A stretch of 64,000 nucleotides of DNA from NCBI GenBank assembly GCA_015067305.1, contig SVMT01000009.1, positions 1 to 64,000 on the forward strand, written 5' to 3'. The DNA comes from Oscillospiraceae bacterium (GTDB taxonomy: Bacteria > Bacillota > Clostridia > Oscillospirales > UBA644). The position numbers and the translations under genes are program-made. Of the stretch, positions 25,493 to 33,888 are shown one piece after another (the first letter of the stretch is position 1; each line of letters begins with the position of its first letter). The notes below the pieces were generated by a model. It was not told where the DNA came from, made no database searches, and worked only from the letters and a program-made list of their open reading frames with translations.

Positions 25493-27118
25493 ATGAAAGA
25501 ACGATATATTGAACTGATGGAAACAGCATTGAAAGCTTATTCCATTGAAAAAATATACAGTCTTGTGCAGGAAATAAAGGAAAACGGTATAACAGAACAC
25601 GGTTTTCCCAGACTTACAGCCAATATCGGGATATTGATAGCACACGGACGACGTTTTGATCTTTCAGATATTTTTATAGAAATGATGGATATTTGCTGCG
25701 AGGAGATACCGAACTGCAAAAATCATATTGCAAATGACTTTTCAGTAAAAGAACTTGTTTTTGCGATAATTGAGATCGAAAAGACTGATCATGTAAAAGC
25801 AGAAAAGGTCCATTTATGGAAAGATCAATTATCGAAACTTGACCCATGGAAAGACTACGACTGTATAGCCCCTGCGGAAAATGTCCGTGTCGGAAACTGG
25901 GCGGCCTACAACGCAGCAAGCGAATACATGAGGAATATCCTGTGCGAATGTAACAGCGAGGACTTTTTGAACAGACAGATTCCATCACAATTACTGTCCT
26001 TCGACGAGAACGGAATGTACAGAGATCCTGACGAACCGATGCTTTACGACCTCGCAACAAGAAGTCAATTTGCCGTTCTTCTGCATTTCGGTTACAAAGG
26101 TAAATTCCGTAATGAGATAGATCTATTCTTAAAAAAAGCTGGTCCACTTACATTAAAAATGCAATCGCCAGCAGGTGAGATACCGTTTGGTGGAAGAAGT
26201 AACCAATTTCTGTTCAACGAGGCTTATTTAGCAGCCATTTGCGAATTTGAAGCCTCAAGATATTTGAAAGAAGGAAACATTCAGATAGCAGGTCAGTTTA
26301 AAGATGCTGCGGCTTTGGCTTCGGACTCTATATTTAATTGGATAGATCTTACCGAAGGAAAAAAACACGTAAAAAATAAATTTCCGACGGATTCTGATTT
26401 CGGTTGCGAAGACTACGGATATTTCGATAAATATATGATATCATTGGCTTCTTTTATTTATCTTGCATGGCTGTTTGCAGATGATTTCATTGAACCAAAA
26501 TCTTGCCCCGCAAAACTCGGTGGCTACACAGCTCAAACAAGTTCGTATTTCCATAAATTCTTTGCAAATCATAAAGGCTATTTTTTGGAATGGGACACCA
26601 ATGCAGATACGAACTATGACGCAACAGGGTTAGGGCGAATCCATTACGCAGATGCCCCGTCAGCGCTTATACTTTCAGTACCTTTTGCCAAAGAACCTCA
26701 CTACAGTATTGGTAAAAACAATGCTGACAACATGGCATTCGGATTAAACAATGACCCGATAAAAAGCATTACTGCTTTGGAAGAGACTACGGAATATTTA
26801 AAAATTCTTATAGAACACGATAAATCCACTGAAATATTTGAATTATCCGATAAAGGAATCAGGATTTCCATATCAGGAAACGAACAGATCCTGTACAACA
26901 TACCGATATTCCAATTTGACGGAACAGAAGAAACCAAAACAGAAAATTCAGAAAACGAAATATCTGTAGTTTACAGAAATTGGAAATATGACCTGAAAAC
27001 AGATGGAAATATCATTAACACAAATATCCAATACAGAAACCGAAACGGATATTATAACCTCTTCCAAATCAAAAAAAGTGAATCTCTAACCGTAAACTTA
27101 TCAGTCAGCAAATTATAA
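25493..27118 (+). CDS. Uncharacterized 541-aa protein, possible alpha/alpha-toroid hydrolase or lyase
   Basis: Soluble, no signal peptide. The first 370 residues are largely helical with paired helices, and the stretch AGEIPFGGRSNQFLFNEAYLAAICEFEA recalls DUF2264 / heparinase II-III-like toroid enzymes. The last 150 residues look beta-rich. This points to a polysaccharide lyase or unsaturated-oligosaccharide hydrolase, but no catalytic set could be assigned. ATG has GAAGGAGC upstream. It follows the sugar operon and may be partly cotranscribed with it. Confidence 0.45.
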   Translation: MKERYIELMETALKAYSIEKIYSLVQEIKENGITEHGFPRLTANIGILIAHGRRFDLSDIFIEMMDICCEEIPNCKNHIANDFSVKELVFAIIEIEKTDHVKAEKVHLWKDQLSKLDPWKDYDCIAPAENVRVGNWAAYNAASEYMRNILCECNSEDFLNRQIPSQLLSFDENGMYRDPDEPMLYDLATRSQFAVLLHFGYKGKFRNEIDLFLKKAGPLTLKMQSPAGEIPFGGRSNQFLFNEAYLAAICEFEASRYLKEGNIQIAGQFKDAAALASDSIFNWIDLTEGKKHVKNKFPTDSDFGCEDYGYFDKYMISLASFIYLAWLFADDFIEPKSCPAKLGGYTAQTSSYFHKFFANHKGYFLEWDTNADTNYDATGLGRIHYADAPSALILSVPFAKEPHYSIGKNNADNMAFGLNNDPIKSITALEETTEYLKILIEHDKSTEIFELSDKGIRISISGNEQILYNIPIFQFDGTEETKTENSENEISVVYRNWKYDLKTDGNIINTNIQYRNRNGYYNLFQIKKSESLTVNLSVSKL

Positions 27119-27130
27119 ATTCAACAAATA

Positions 27131-27225
27131 AGGGGATGGCTCAGTTAGATGCGGCAGGCGTGAGTTGGTTCTCGTCGGCGTACATGGGTACGGTAGAGAA
27201 CCAACTCACGACTAAAAAGTCCCCT
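27131..27225 (+). ncRNA. Candidate structured RNA, nested hairpin
   Basis: AGGGGA ... TCCCCT closes the element, TTAG / CTAA pairs inside it, then a perfect 14-bp stem GTGAGTTGGTTCTC / GAGAACCAACTCAC (27160-27173 with 27196-27209). The apical CGTAC-ATGG-GTACG hairpin sits in its loop. It begins 12 nt after the 541-aa gene stop. It could be a 3'-UTR structure, a small RNA or just a palindromic repeat; there is no separate promoter. Confidence 0.4.
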
Positions 27226-27357
27226 ATAATCGAAGAAATCTACCGAAAAATTTTCGGTAGATTTCGACATTTTAAAAATATAGACAGTTTTTTAATTGAA
27301 ATTTGTCTTAAATTTCAATGTGTGCTTTTTTCTGTGCTAAATGAGCCAGCCCCGCAC
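27131..27357. repeat. MITE-like element with TGGCTCA inverted ends
   Basis: The left end GGGGATGGCTCAGTTAG and the right end (read inverted) GGGGCTGGCTCATTTAG form an imperfect inverted repeat around a 227-bp element with no reading frame. The right half (27226-27357, inverted) is closely alike to 42056-42180; the left half (27131-27225) is a separate long structured hairpin. Together they look like a non-autonomous mobile or REP-derived element. Confidence 0.65.
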
Positions 27358-27385
27358 ACTTTCAAAAAGTAAAATCAGGAATATC

Positions 27386-28951
27386 TTATTCTATCGTTAC
27401 AAAAGCGTATTCTGCATTATCAAGATTGAACGAATACACCCCGTTTACAGGTTCGAGAACTTTCGGATAGCCCATTATATAAGCAGTCACGACAGCGTCC
27501 GGATCTTCAACCTCAAAAGATATTTTGGCAATATTCGGGTACAGATTGTCACACATTTTATCAGATACGTTTGTAAACATCATAGCAGCACCTTTACTGC
27601 CAACATTCTTTTCAAAATAACCGGCAATAACAAAGGACAAACCATCAACCTTGAGATTTTTAAACTTGATATTGGAATCAAATTCATTATCAAAATATCT
27701 AACCATGTCTCCTCTGTCACGGTCAACTCTTCCGAGTGTACATGTATCAAGATGTTTATATCTGATATATACAGGAGAAATTCTCTTAATATCTTCATTT
27801 ACAGAAGCTACTTTTTCATACTGCTCAGTTCTGTTTCCATTACCGTCATAAATATTATAGGACCACCATCCCGGCTGCCAACAAGCCCAGTTAATAGATC
27901 TTACACCGTAAGACAAAGCGATAAACGCCTGAGTCTGAAGCTGCTGAAGAGAAAGAGGTACAGCAGGTTGCGTCTGATCGTTTCTTGAGTTAGCCTGAAT
28001 AACTATCCAAAAATCCTTATCGTTTTCATCGCAAGCGGCAGAGACAGTCTTCTGCATGAAAAGAGCTCCAATCAATTCATTTTCAGCCGCTGCTCCGTTT
28101 TGGTAAAAATAATGATCATAGCAAACATAGTCTGTGTCAATATCTTTTATATAATTTGATATATATTCCCTGTAATCAGCACTATATCCGTCAGCAAGCA
28201 TAATCTGATTAACTGTACCAAGCCTTGCCCTTCCGTGACCCGGATGGAGATTAACATAAGCAAAATAACCGGGAAGAACATCGTAAATCGTATCTACCTG
28301 CTGCCCGATAAACGGGAAATCCAAAGCACTGGGTTCATCGATAATATCTATACCCCAAATTGCTTCATGATCGACTACTGTTTTTAACGCATCTGCATAA
28401 TAGTCCATTCCGAATGTGGGTTCAGGCTGAGGGTCTTCAGGCAAACGGTCATCACCTCTCCACTGAGGAAGACCTGAAAGAAATACACCTATATCATATT
28501 TTGCAAACAAATCAAACTGTTCCTTATTATAATTATATCCAACAGCCGTTATGTAATCAAAACCCGCATCTGCATACTCTTTTATATGAGCCTCGTCGGT
28601 AAAATAAAAACAATACGTACCGAGGAGTATCTGATTTCGGTTCATCCTTTCGCCCCTGCGTGGGGATGTATTATACATGGCTGCGAGCTCGTCCAAAAAA
28701 GCTTCAAGCTTATCGTAATTTGTAACTAAAGCTTTCTCTTTTCCCGTCAAAGCATTGTATGTATTGTACGCCTCATCTATTGCGGCTTCATTTTCAAAGG
28801 AAGCTTCGTCAATAGCGTCTATCATGGCAATAACATCAGAATAATCTTCCGATTTAAAATTGAGAAGCTCCGGAGATTCTGTTTTTCCACATGAAGCAAG
28901 CACCGAAATTACCATTGATAATACAAATAAAGTACAAAGAATCTTTTTCAT
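27386..28951 (-). CDS. Lipoprotein, putative TIM-barrel glycosidase
   Basis: A 521-residue secreted lipoprotein: signal peptide with lipobox LASC (Cys21), a helical segment (about 30-95), then a barrel-like domain with DAGFDYITAVGYNY, GIDIIDEPSALDF (candidate catalytic Glu) and VNLHPGHG. A C-terminal beta domain (about 390-521) follows. It resembles surface glycoside hydrolases of clan A, with no family fixed. RBS GAAAGGAAT. It is divergent from an AraC activator 214 bp away, which probably controls it. Confidence 0.6.
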   Translation of the reverse strand: MKKILCTLFVLSMVISVLASCGKTESPELLNFKSEDYSDVIAMIDAIDEASFENEAAIDEAYNTYNALTGKEKALVTNYDKLEAFLDELAAMYNTSPRRGERMNRNQILLGTYCFYFTDEAHIKEYADAGFDYITAVGYNYNKEQFDLFAKYDIGVFLSGLPQWRGDDRLPEDPQPEPTFGMDYYADALKTVVDHEAIWGIDIIDEPSALDFPFIGQQVDTIYDVLPGYFAYVNLHPGHGRARLGTVNQIMLADGYSADYREYISNYIKDIDTDYVCYDHYFYQNGAAAENELIGALFMQKTVSAACDENDKDFWIVIQANSRNDQTQPAVPLSLQQLQTQAFIALSYGVRSINWACWQPGWWSYNIYDGNGNRTEQYEKVASVNEDIKRISPVYIRYKHLDTCTLGRVDRDRGDMVRYFDNEFDSNIKFKNLKVDGLSFVIAGYFEKNVGSKGAAMMFTNVSDKMCDNLYPNIAKISFEVEDPDAVVTAYIMGYPKVLEPVNGVYSFNLDNAEYAFVTIE

Positions 28952-28988
28952 TTTTTTATTCCTTTCACCTCTGCAATAACAATATTTT

Positions 28989-29017
28989 ATAATATATCAT
29001 CGGAACTGAACTTTCAA
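28989..29017 (-). promoter_or_regulatory. Probable promoter of the lipoprotein glycosidase
   Basis: Minus strand TTGAAA, 17-nt spacer, TATTAT. It lies 16 nt from the -35 box of the divergent AraC gene, so one regulator site could affect both. Confidence 0.55.
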
Positions 29018-29033
29018 ATTTACAGCTACGGTA

Positions 29034-29062
29034 TTGACTTTTTGAAAAATATAGTATATAAT
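29034..29062 (+). promoter_or_regulatory. Sigma-A promoter of the AraC-family gene
   Basis: TTGACT, 17-nt spacer, TATAAT, with a leader of about 100 nt. Confidence 0.75.
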
Positions 29063-29165
29063 ATCAATATATGCAGTTTATTTTACAATTTTAGTATACT
29101 AAAATTACAGTTAAATGTAAATATAATATCTTGCACAATACAGGAAAAAGATGTGATATATTGCT

Positions 29166-29999
29166 ATGGAAAAACTTGTAGGACCGTTTTACGAATTCAG
29201 AAGTTCAGATTTTTATTACTATTCCGAAAGAACAGACTCCGGTGACATGGGAGATCAGCACTGCCATAATTTTTACGAACTTTATTACCTCGAAAAAGGC
29301 CAGCGTGAATATTTGGTTGAAAGGGACATATACTCAATAATCCCCGGAGAATTTGTTTTAATAAAGCCACATACTGTCCATAGAACTTTAGGAGGTTCTT
29401 TCACAAGAAAGCTTATCCATTTTGGATATGACCACTTAAAACCTTACCTTTCAAATTCCGTTTTAACTGAACTTATTTCAATATTCGACTCACCCATCAT
29501 AATCCCTGACCCAAGCAGCGCTGAGATCATACAAAACTATTGGAAAATAATAGAATATAGCCACGAAAAGCAAGACAAAGAAAGTTTTGCATTAAGTCTG
29601 ACCGCACTTCTAAGTTTTCTTAATAGCTATAAAAACAGACCCATTCCAATTCAAAACACTTCAATAATAGACAAAATCACAAATCATATAGAAAGAAATG
29701 CTCTAAAAATAAATACTCTTGAAGAAATCTCTTCCGAATTTCATATCAGCAAATATTATCTCTGTCATTTGTTCCAAAACGAAAAGAATATGAGTGTTTA
29801 CGATTTCCTGACAGCAATTAAAATAGCACACGCCTCCTATGAGTTAGCAACTACCGACAAAAAAATAAAAGAGATCGCCTTTGAATGTGGATTCCAATCT
29901 GAATATTATTTCAGTAAAAGATTCAAGCAGATAGTAAAGGTTTCACCCAAAAGATACAAAGACATGATCAGAAACAAAGAAGATCTTAAAATCGAATAG
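29166..29999 (+). CDS. AraC-family transcriptional regulator
   Basis: A 277-residue activator. The N-terminal cupin (HCHNFYELYYLEKGQREYLV, then PGEFVLIKPHTVHR) should bind a sugar ligand. The C-terminal 100 residues hold two helix-turn-helix motifs, LEEISSEFHISKYYLCHLFQ and IKEIAFECGFQSEYYFSKRFKQ, the second being the AraC signature. It is divergent from the lipoprotein glycosidase, its likely target. A bidirectional terminator separates it from the convergent isomerase gene. Confidence 0.9.
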   Translation: MEKLVGPFYEFRSSDFYYYSERTDSGDMGDQHCHNFYELYYLEKGQREYLVERDIYSIIPGEFVLIKPHTVHRTLGGSFTRKLIHFGYDHLKPYLSNSVLTELISIFDSPIIIPDPSSAEIIQNYWKIIEYSHEKQDKESFALSLTALLSFLNSYKNRPIPIQNTSIIDKITNHIERNALKINTLEEISSEFHISKYYLCHLFQNEKNMSVYDFLTAIKIAHASYELATTDKKIKEIAFECGFQSEYYFSKRFKQIVKVSPKRYKDMIRNKEDLKIE

Positions 30000-30002
30000 C
30001 AA

Positions 30003-30035
30003 AAAAATACTTCCCCATAATGAGGAAGTATTTTT
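30003..30035. terminator. Bidirectional terminator
   Basis: AAAAATACTTCC / GGAAGTATTTTT 12-bp stem, 9-nt loop, between the convergent AraC and SIS-domain genes; A- and T-runs make it work in both directions. Confidence 0.85.
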
Positions 30036-30047
30036 GTATTTATCAAA

Positions 30048-30695
30048 TTACTCGTTAAAAAATTTCGCTTCAAGCATTGCGCAGAGAACATGGTAAACGG
30101 GAAGTGTAAATTCCTGAATTCTGTATGTTTTTGTGGAAGGCATTTTTATTGTAACATCGCAAAGTGCGGAAAGTTTGCTGTCCTTTTCGCCTGTAATGGC
30201 AACGGTTTTAACACCCTTGAGTTTTGCAATGCGAACTGCCTGAATCACATTCTTGGAATTACCAGAAGTGGAAAGCGCGATGAGAACGTCACCTGCCAGA
30301 CCGTAACCGTAAACCTGCTGTGCGAAGCCGTTTTCGGGGGCAACGTCGTTTGCGAAAGCTGTTGTAAGGGAAAGTCCGCCTGTAAGAGCGATCGCAGGCA
30401 TGGAACCCTGAAGTTTTTCACCGAGATCTTTACCTTCTGCGCCGAAAAGCTCTTCAAGAGTATCAATTTCAGCCTTGGGAAGAGGTCTCTGAAGAACGAA
30501 ACCTTTCATGAGTTCACCAACGATGTGTTCTGCGTCAGCAGCACTGCCGCCGTTACCGCAAGTCATAAGCTTGCAGCCCTTTTCATATGCTTCAGCGCAA
30601 AGTTCATAAGCTTTCATTACTTCTGTGCCGCAAAAAGCTTCAAGTTCTGGGTTTTCAGTCTTAAACTGTTCGTATGTTTCTTTTACATTAAGCAT
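30048..30695 (-). CDS. SIS-domain phosphosugar isomerase (GmhA/DiaA-like)
   Basis: A 215-residue SIS-domain protein with the GmhA-type phosphate-binding signature TCGNGGSAADAEHIVGELMKGF and LSTSGNSKNVIQAV. GmhA converts sedoheptulose 7-phosphate to D-glycero-D-manno-heptose 7-phosphate, but in a Gram-positive without lipopolysaccharide related proteins may serve S-layer glycan synthesis or other phosphosugars. It lies 13 nt after the ROK kinase stop and shares its promoter. RBS GGAGGAT. Confidence 0.8.
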   Translation of the reverse strand: MLNVKETYEQFKTENPELEAFCGTEVMKAYELCAEAYEKGCKLMTCGNGGSAADAEHIVGELMKGFVLQRPLPKAEIDTLEELFGAEGKDLGEKLQGSMPAIALTGGLSLTTAFANDVAPENGFAQQVYGYGLAGDVLIALSTSGNSKNVIQAVRIAKLKGVKTVAITGEKDSKLSALCDVTIKMPSTKTYRIQEFTLPVYHVLCAMLEAKFFNE

Positions 30696-30708
30696 TGTTC
30701 TATCCTCC

Positions 30709-31680
30709 TTAACCTACAAGTGCGATAGCAAGAGATGCTATATCGCCGATACTGTCACCGAGTTCTGCGGGAACAACTTCAACACTGTTGAAGTTAACGG
30801 GAAGACACTCTTTTTCCATTTCAGCAAGCATATGACTTCTGAGAAGCTCTGTACTGCGGGCATAAATACTACCGATTACGACCTTGTCGGGATTAAGAAG
30901 GTCAACGAGAACAGAAACTGCTCTGCCGAGGTACTTGCCGCTTTCTGCGTAAATAGCTTTTGCGAGCTCGTCACCGTCTTCTGCCGCATCACCGACAATT
31001 TTAGCTGTAAGATGTGAAACGCTGTCAACATCGGGGCAGAAAGAAACCTTTTTGCCTTTCTGAAGCTCTTCAAGAACTCTTGTCTGTGCAAGAGACACAA
31101 TGCCGCCGCCACTGCAATAGCCTTCGCAGGAACCTGCTTTGCCGTAACCTACGGGACCGTATTCGGAAAGGCGAACATGACCTATCTCGCCTGACATACA
31201 GTTTACACCGTTGTAAAGTCTACCGTCAAGAATAAGGCCTGCGCCAAAACCTGTACCGAATGTAAGGAAGATCATATTGTTGGAGCCTCTGCCTGCGCCA
31301 TATTTCCATTCAGCAAGAGCGCAAGCGTTAGCGTCGTTCTGAAGCTTTGCTTTTACTCCGAGACGGTCATTGACAATATCAACGATCTCGATGTTATCCC
31401 AACCGGGAAGATTGGGAGGAGACTGGATGATACCTTTTACAGGATCAAGAGGACTGCCGCAGGAAATACCGATACCCTCGATATCAGCGGTAGTTTTACC
31501 GTGTTTTTTAAGAAGCTCAATAGTCTTGTCGCAAAGAGTGTTTACGATCTCAAGAGGTGAGCTGATAGAACTTGTCGCAAATTTAATTTTGTCAATGATC
31601 TCGATCTGTTCGTCGTAACTGCCGTAAACAACAGCACATTTTGTTCCGCCGATGTCGAAACCGATAGCATATTTTTTCAT
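30709..31680 (-). CDS. ROK-family sugar kinase (glucokinase-like)
   Basis: A 323-residue ROK kinase: ATP-phosphate loop GFDIGGTKCAVVYG, catalytic Asp in LQNDANACALAEW, and GTGFGAGLILDGRLYNG. The usual ROK zinc motif CxCGxxGCxE is reduced: the sequence reads GYGKAGSCEGYCSGGG, so the first two Cys are missing. It phosphorylates glucose, or N-acetylmannosamine-type or related sugars. Operon with the downstream SIS isomerase suggests a kinase-isomerase route. RBS AAGGAGAT. Confidence 0.85.
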   Translation of the reverse strand: MKKYAIGFDIGGTKCAVVYGSYDEQIEIIDKIKFATSSISSPLEIVNTLCDKTIELLKKHGKTTADIEGIGISCGSPLDPVKGIIQSPPNLPGWDNIEIVDIVNDRLGVKAKLQNDANACALAEWKYGAGRGSNNMIFLTFGTGFGAGLILDGRLYNGVNCMSGEIGHVRLSEYGPVGYGKAGSCEGYCSGGGIVSLAQTRVLEELQKGKKVSFCPDVDSVSHLTAKIVGDAAEDGDELAKAIYAESGKYLGRAVSVLVDLLNPDKVVIGSIYARSTELLRSHMLAEMEKECLPVNFNSVEVVPAELGDSIGDIASLAIALVG

Positions 31681-31722
31681 ACGTTTATAATCTCCTTAAT
31701 TAAAGTAAATTCTTTCCTTTAT

Positions 31723-31751
31723 ATTATAACAAAAAAATATACAGAAATCAA
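31723..31751 (-). promoter_or_regulatory. Sigma-A promoter of the ROK-SIS operon
   Basis: Minus strand TTGATT, 17-nt spacer, TATAAT. Confidence 0.75.
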
Positions 31752-31806
31752 GGGTATTTGTGATTATTTAATAGTTTTTTTAAAGAGAGCGTTTAGTTAT
31801 TTTTAT

Positions 31807-31845
31807 AAGGGGCGCTTTTCTTTTCGCAAAACAAGAAAAGCACCC
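31807..31845 (-). terminator. Terminator after the 565-aa lipoprotein gene
   Basis: Stem AAGGGG-TGCTTTTCTT / AAGAAAAGC-GCCCCTT read on the minus strand, with a T-rich loop. The T-tract is weak. Confidence 0.6.
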
Positions 31846-31880
31846 CTTGACCCTTAAAAAACAAATTGAGGTAATAACAT

Positions 31881-33578
31881 TTATTTCTTAGGAACTATTT
31901 TGATTTCAATATAATCTATTACACCAAACTTTTCACTTTCAACAAAAATCGAAATGTTACCGTCTGTTTCTATCCTGGTAAAAACACATTCATACGCATA
32001 ACCGTCAGAAAGAAGGACATCCCCGCTGCCGTCTTCCGCCGGACCTTTTATAAGTCCAAGACCCTTATTTTCTATTGAAGTCGCCGAAAGCCCATTGATC
32101 GTAACATCTGAAATATCTATTTTTTCTGGGTTTCCGCCGACCCCTAAAGTCATGATTAAAGTATCATCAGCATTTACTTTGCCTATATTAATTTCCAAAG
32201 GTTCTTGCTTTGTATTCATAGTTTTGATTGCAACAGGTAAAGGTTCATACCCTTCAGTACCTTCAGGATAAATATCCTGATAAGTAACCACAAATCTGCG
32301 TTCTGAATTCATACAGTATTCTCTGCTGAAATAACAAACCCCATCAACCTCGCTCAACAAAAGACTATTGTCCATGTGGTTATAGGCATAGAATCCATCA
32401 GCCCCCTGAGAATACCATGCTGCAGCATAAGCTTTTGAAATATCCGGTGTAGTTAATGTATAATCCAAATGTAAGTATTCAACACAAGGGAAAATTGCAA
32501 TATCTTTATCGCCAACAAGGTCTACCCACTCTTTTACGGGAATACCACTGTCGGAACACGCCCAACGGGGAGAAGGAACAAGCGCATCCACTAAATCTTC
32601 CGAAACCCAAGAAGCAACATCAAAGCCAAAAACAGTTGATGATTCAATAGAACGGGTAGTACGAACCATGAGTTTTATATCATGTCCCCATTTTTGTTCC
32701 GCATTTTCAAGAATTTTATTTACTTCACGCATAAAATCATTCATCTGATTACGGCATTCAGGATTATTAATATAATCAAAGGAATAAATTTCTCTCATGA
32801 AGTCAAGTTCCAAACCGAAAACATCATATCGACCAAGCATTTCTTCAATATAATCAAGCATTCTCTGACGGACTTCGGGAACAGCATAATTCAAACAGGT
32901 ATTATAATAACCGTAATCTTCACCGTTAGAACCAATCATATAACCTTTTTCTTTAGCTTCATAAAAGAAGTCTGATTTCAGAAATGATGTTTCATCTGCA
33001 CCGGAATGACAGTCATTCATTCTGATAGTTATCCAGGGACGAATGCCGTTTTCACGGAGTGTATCAAGCATTATTTGGTATACATCAATGCCGTATTCCT
33101 CATAAGCAGTATACATCGTTTTCAGATACGCATAATCTACGGGAATACCGTTTTCTTCTGTCCAAGTATATTTGGAAGCTCGCCACAACTGTGTTTCAGA
33201 CGGAAGAATAGAGGTCTGTTCAAAAATACAGAACAGAACATCTGAAATATTCTGTACAGCATATTGTGTACATATTTCTTTAGCTGATTCAACCACAGCT
33301 TCTTCAGATTCATAGGAAATATGTTTAGGATTCAGCCCATACCAGTTGGGGTCAACATTTACCAATAAAGCATCATCATACCACTTAGGGTCACTGTAAT
33401 CAATAAGGCTCACTTGTTCTTCTCCACCGTTTTCGTTTTCACCTTGAACAATATCCTCATTCCCTGTAACCGGGGAATACTGTTCATCATTTTCAGTTAC
33501 ATTTTCTCCGCAAGCTGTAAGCATCGAGATAAGAAGCACAACGCCTACTGCCAATGGAACAAATTTAAATTTACGCAC
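31881..33578 (-). CDS. Lipoprotein, putative family-10-like TIM-barrel glycosidase
   Basis: A 565-residue lipoprotein: signal with lipobox LTAC (Cys23), an acidic linker (about 25-60), then a barrel region with VLFCIFEQTSILP, IRPWITIRMNDCHSG, YDVFGLELDFMREI (candidate catalytic acid) and DIKLMVRTTRSI. A C-terminal beta domain (about 430-565) follows. This recalls GHL10 / family 10-like proteins, without certainty. Its own promoter is consensus. It is one of two surface glycosidase-like lipoproteins in the window. Confidence 0.55.
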   Translation of the reverse strand: MRKFKFVPLAVGVVLLISMLTACGENVTENDEQYSPVTGNEDIVQGENENGGEEQVSLIDYSDPKWYDDALLVNVDPNWYGLNPKHISYESEEAVVESAKEICTQYAVQNISDVLFCIFEQTSILPSETQLWRASKYTWTEENGIPVDYAYLKTMYTAYEEYGIDVYQIMLDTLRENGIRPWITIRMNDCHSGADETSFLKSDFFYEAKEKGYMIGSNGEDYGYYNTCLNYAVPEVRQRMLDYIEEMLGRYDVFGLELDFMREIYSFDYINNPECRNQMNDFMREVNKILENAEQKWGHDIKLMVRTTRSIESSTVFGFDVASWVSEDLVDALVPSPRWACSDSGIPVKEWVDLVGDKDIAIFPCVEYLHLDYTLTTPDISKAYAAAWYSQGADGFYAYNHMDNSLLLSEVDGVCYFSREYCMNSERRFVVTYQDIYPEGTEGYEPLPVAIKTMNTKQEPLEINIGKVNADDTLIMTLGVGGNPEKIDISDVTINGLSATSIENKGLGLIKGPAEDGSGDVLLSDGYAYECVFTRIETDGNISIFVESEKFGVIDYIEIKIVPKK

Positions 33579-33627
33579 AAAACCACTCTTTCTTTAAAAT
33601 TCTAAAGAAGTAAAACCTCTTTTTATA

Positions 33628-33656
33628 AGTATAACATATTAAATTTTTCTTGTCAA
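33628..33656 (-). promoter_or_regulatory. Sigma-A promoter of the 565-aa lipoprotein gene
   Basis: Minus strand TTGACA, 17-nt spacer, TATACT, 50 nt upstream of the start codon. Confidence 0.8.
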
Positions 33657-33767
33657 GTCGTTCTATCCCCGAAACTTTTACAATTATATAACATTTATTA
33701 TATCTTTACACGAAGATTCGGTTTTCGCGAAAATAAGGTTTTCCCGATTTTTTAATCCGCATTTCCA

Positions 33768-33804
33768 AAAAAAACAAAGAAAAATCGGCGGCATTTCTGC
33801 CGCC
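33768..33804 (-). terminator. Terminator of the glmM-glmS operon
   Basis: Stem GGCGGCA / TGCCGCC with tetraloop, followed on the minus strand by GATTTTTCTTTGTTTTTTTT. It lies 85 nt after the glmS stop. Confidence 0.8.
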
Positions 33805-33888
33805 AAGATGAGATGAGATCAGTTCGCTTGCGCGAAAAAAAGATTCAAGATTTTAGGATAAAACTAAAATTTATTGAGAATAAAACCC

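Noticed and set aside
27131-27200. tRNA-like 5' half (GGGGATGGCTCAGTTAG) as a tRNA or tmRNA
   Set aside because: There is no anticodon stem, T loop or 3' acceptor match in register; the sequence is one end of an inverted repeat.
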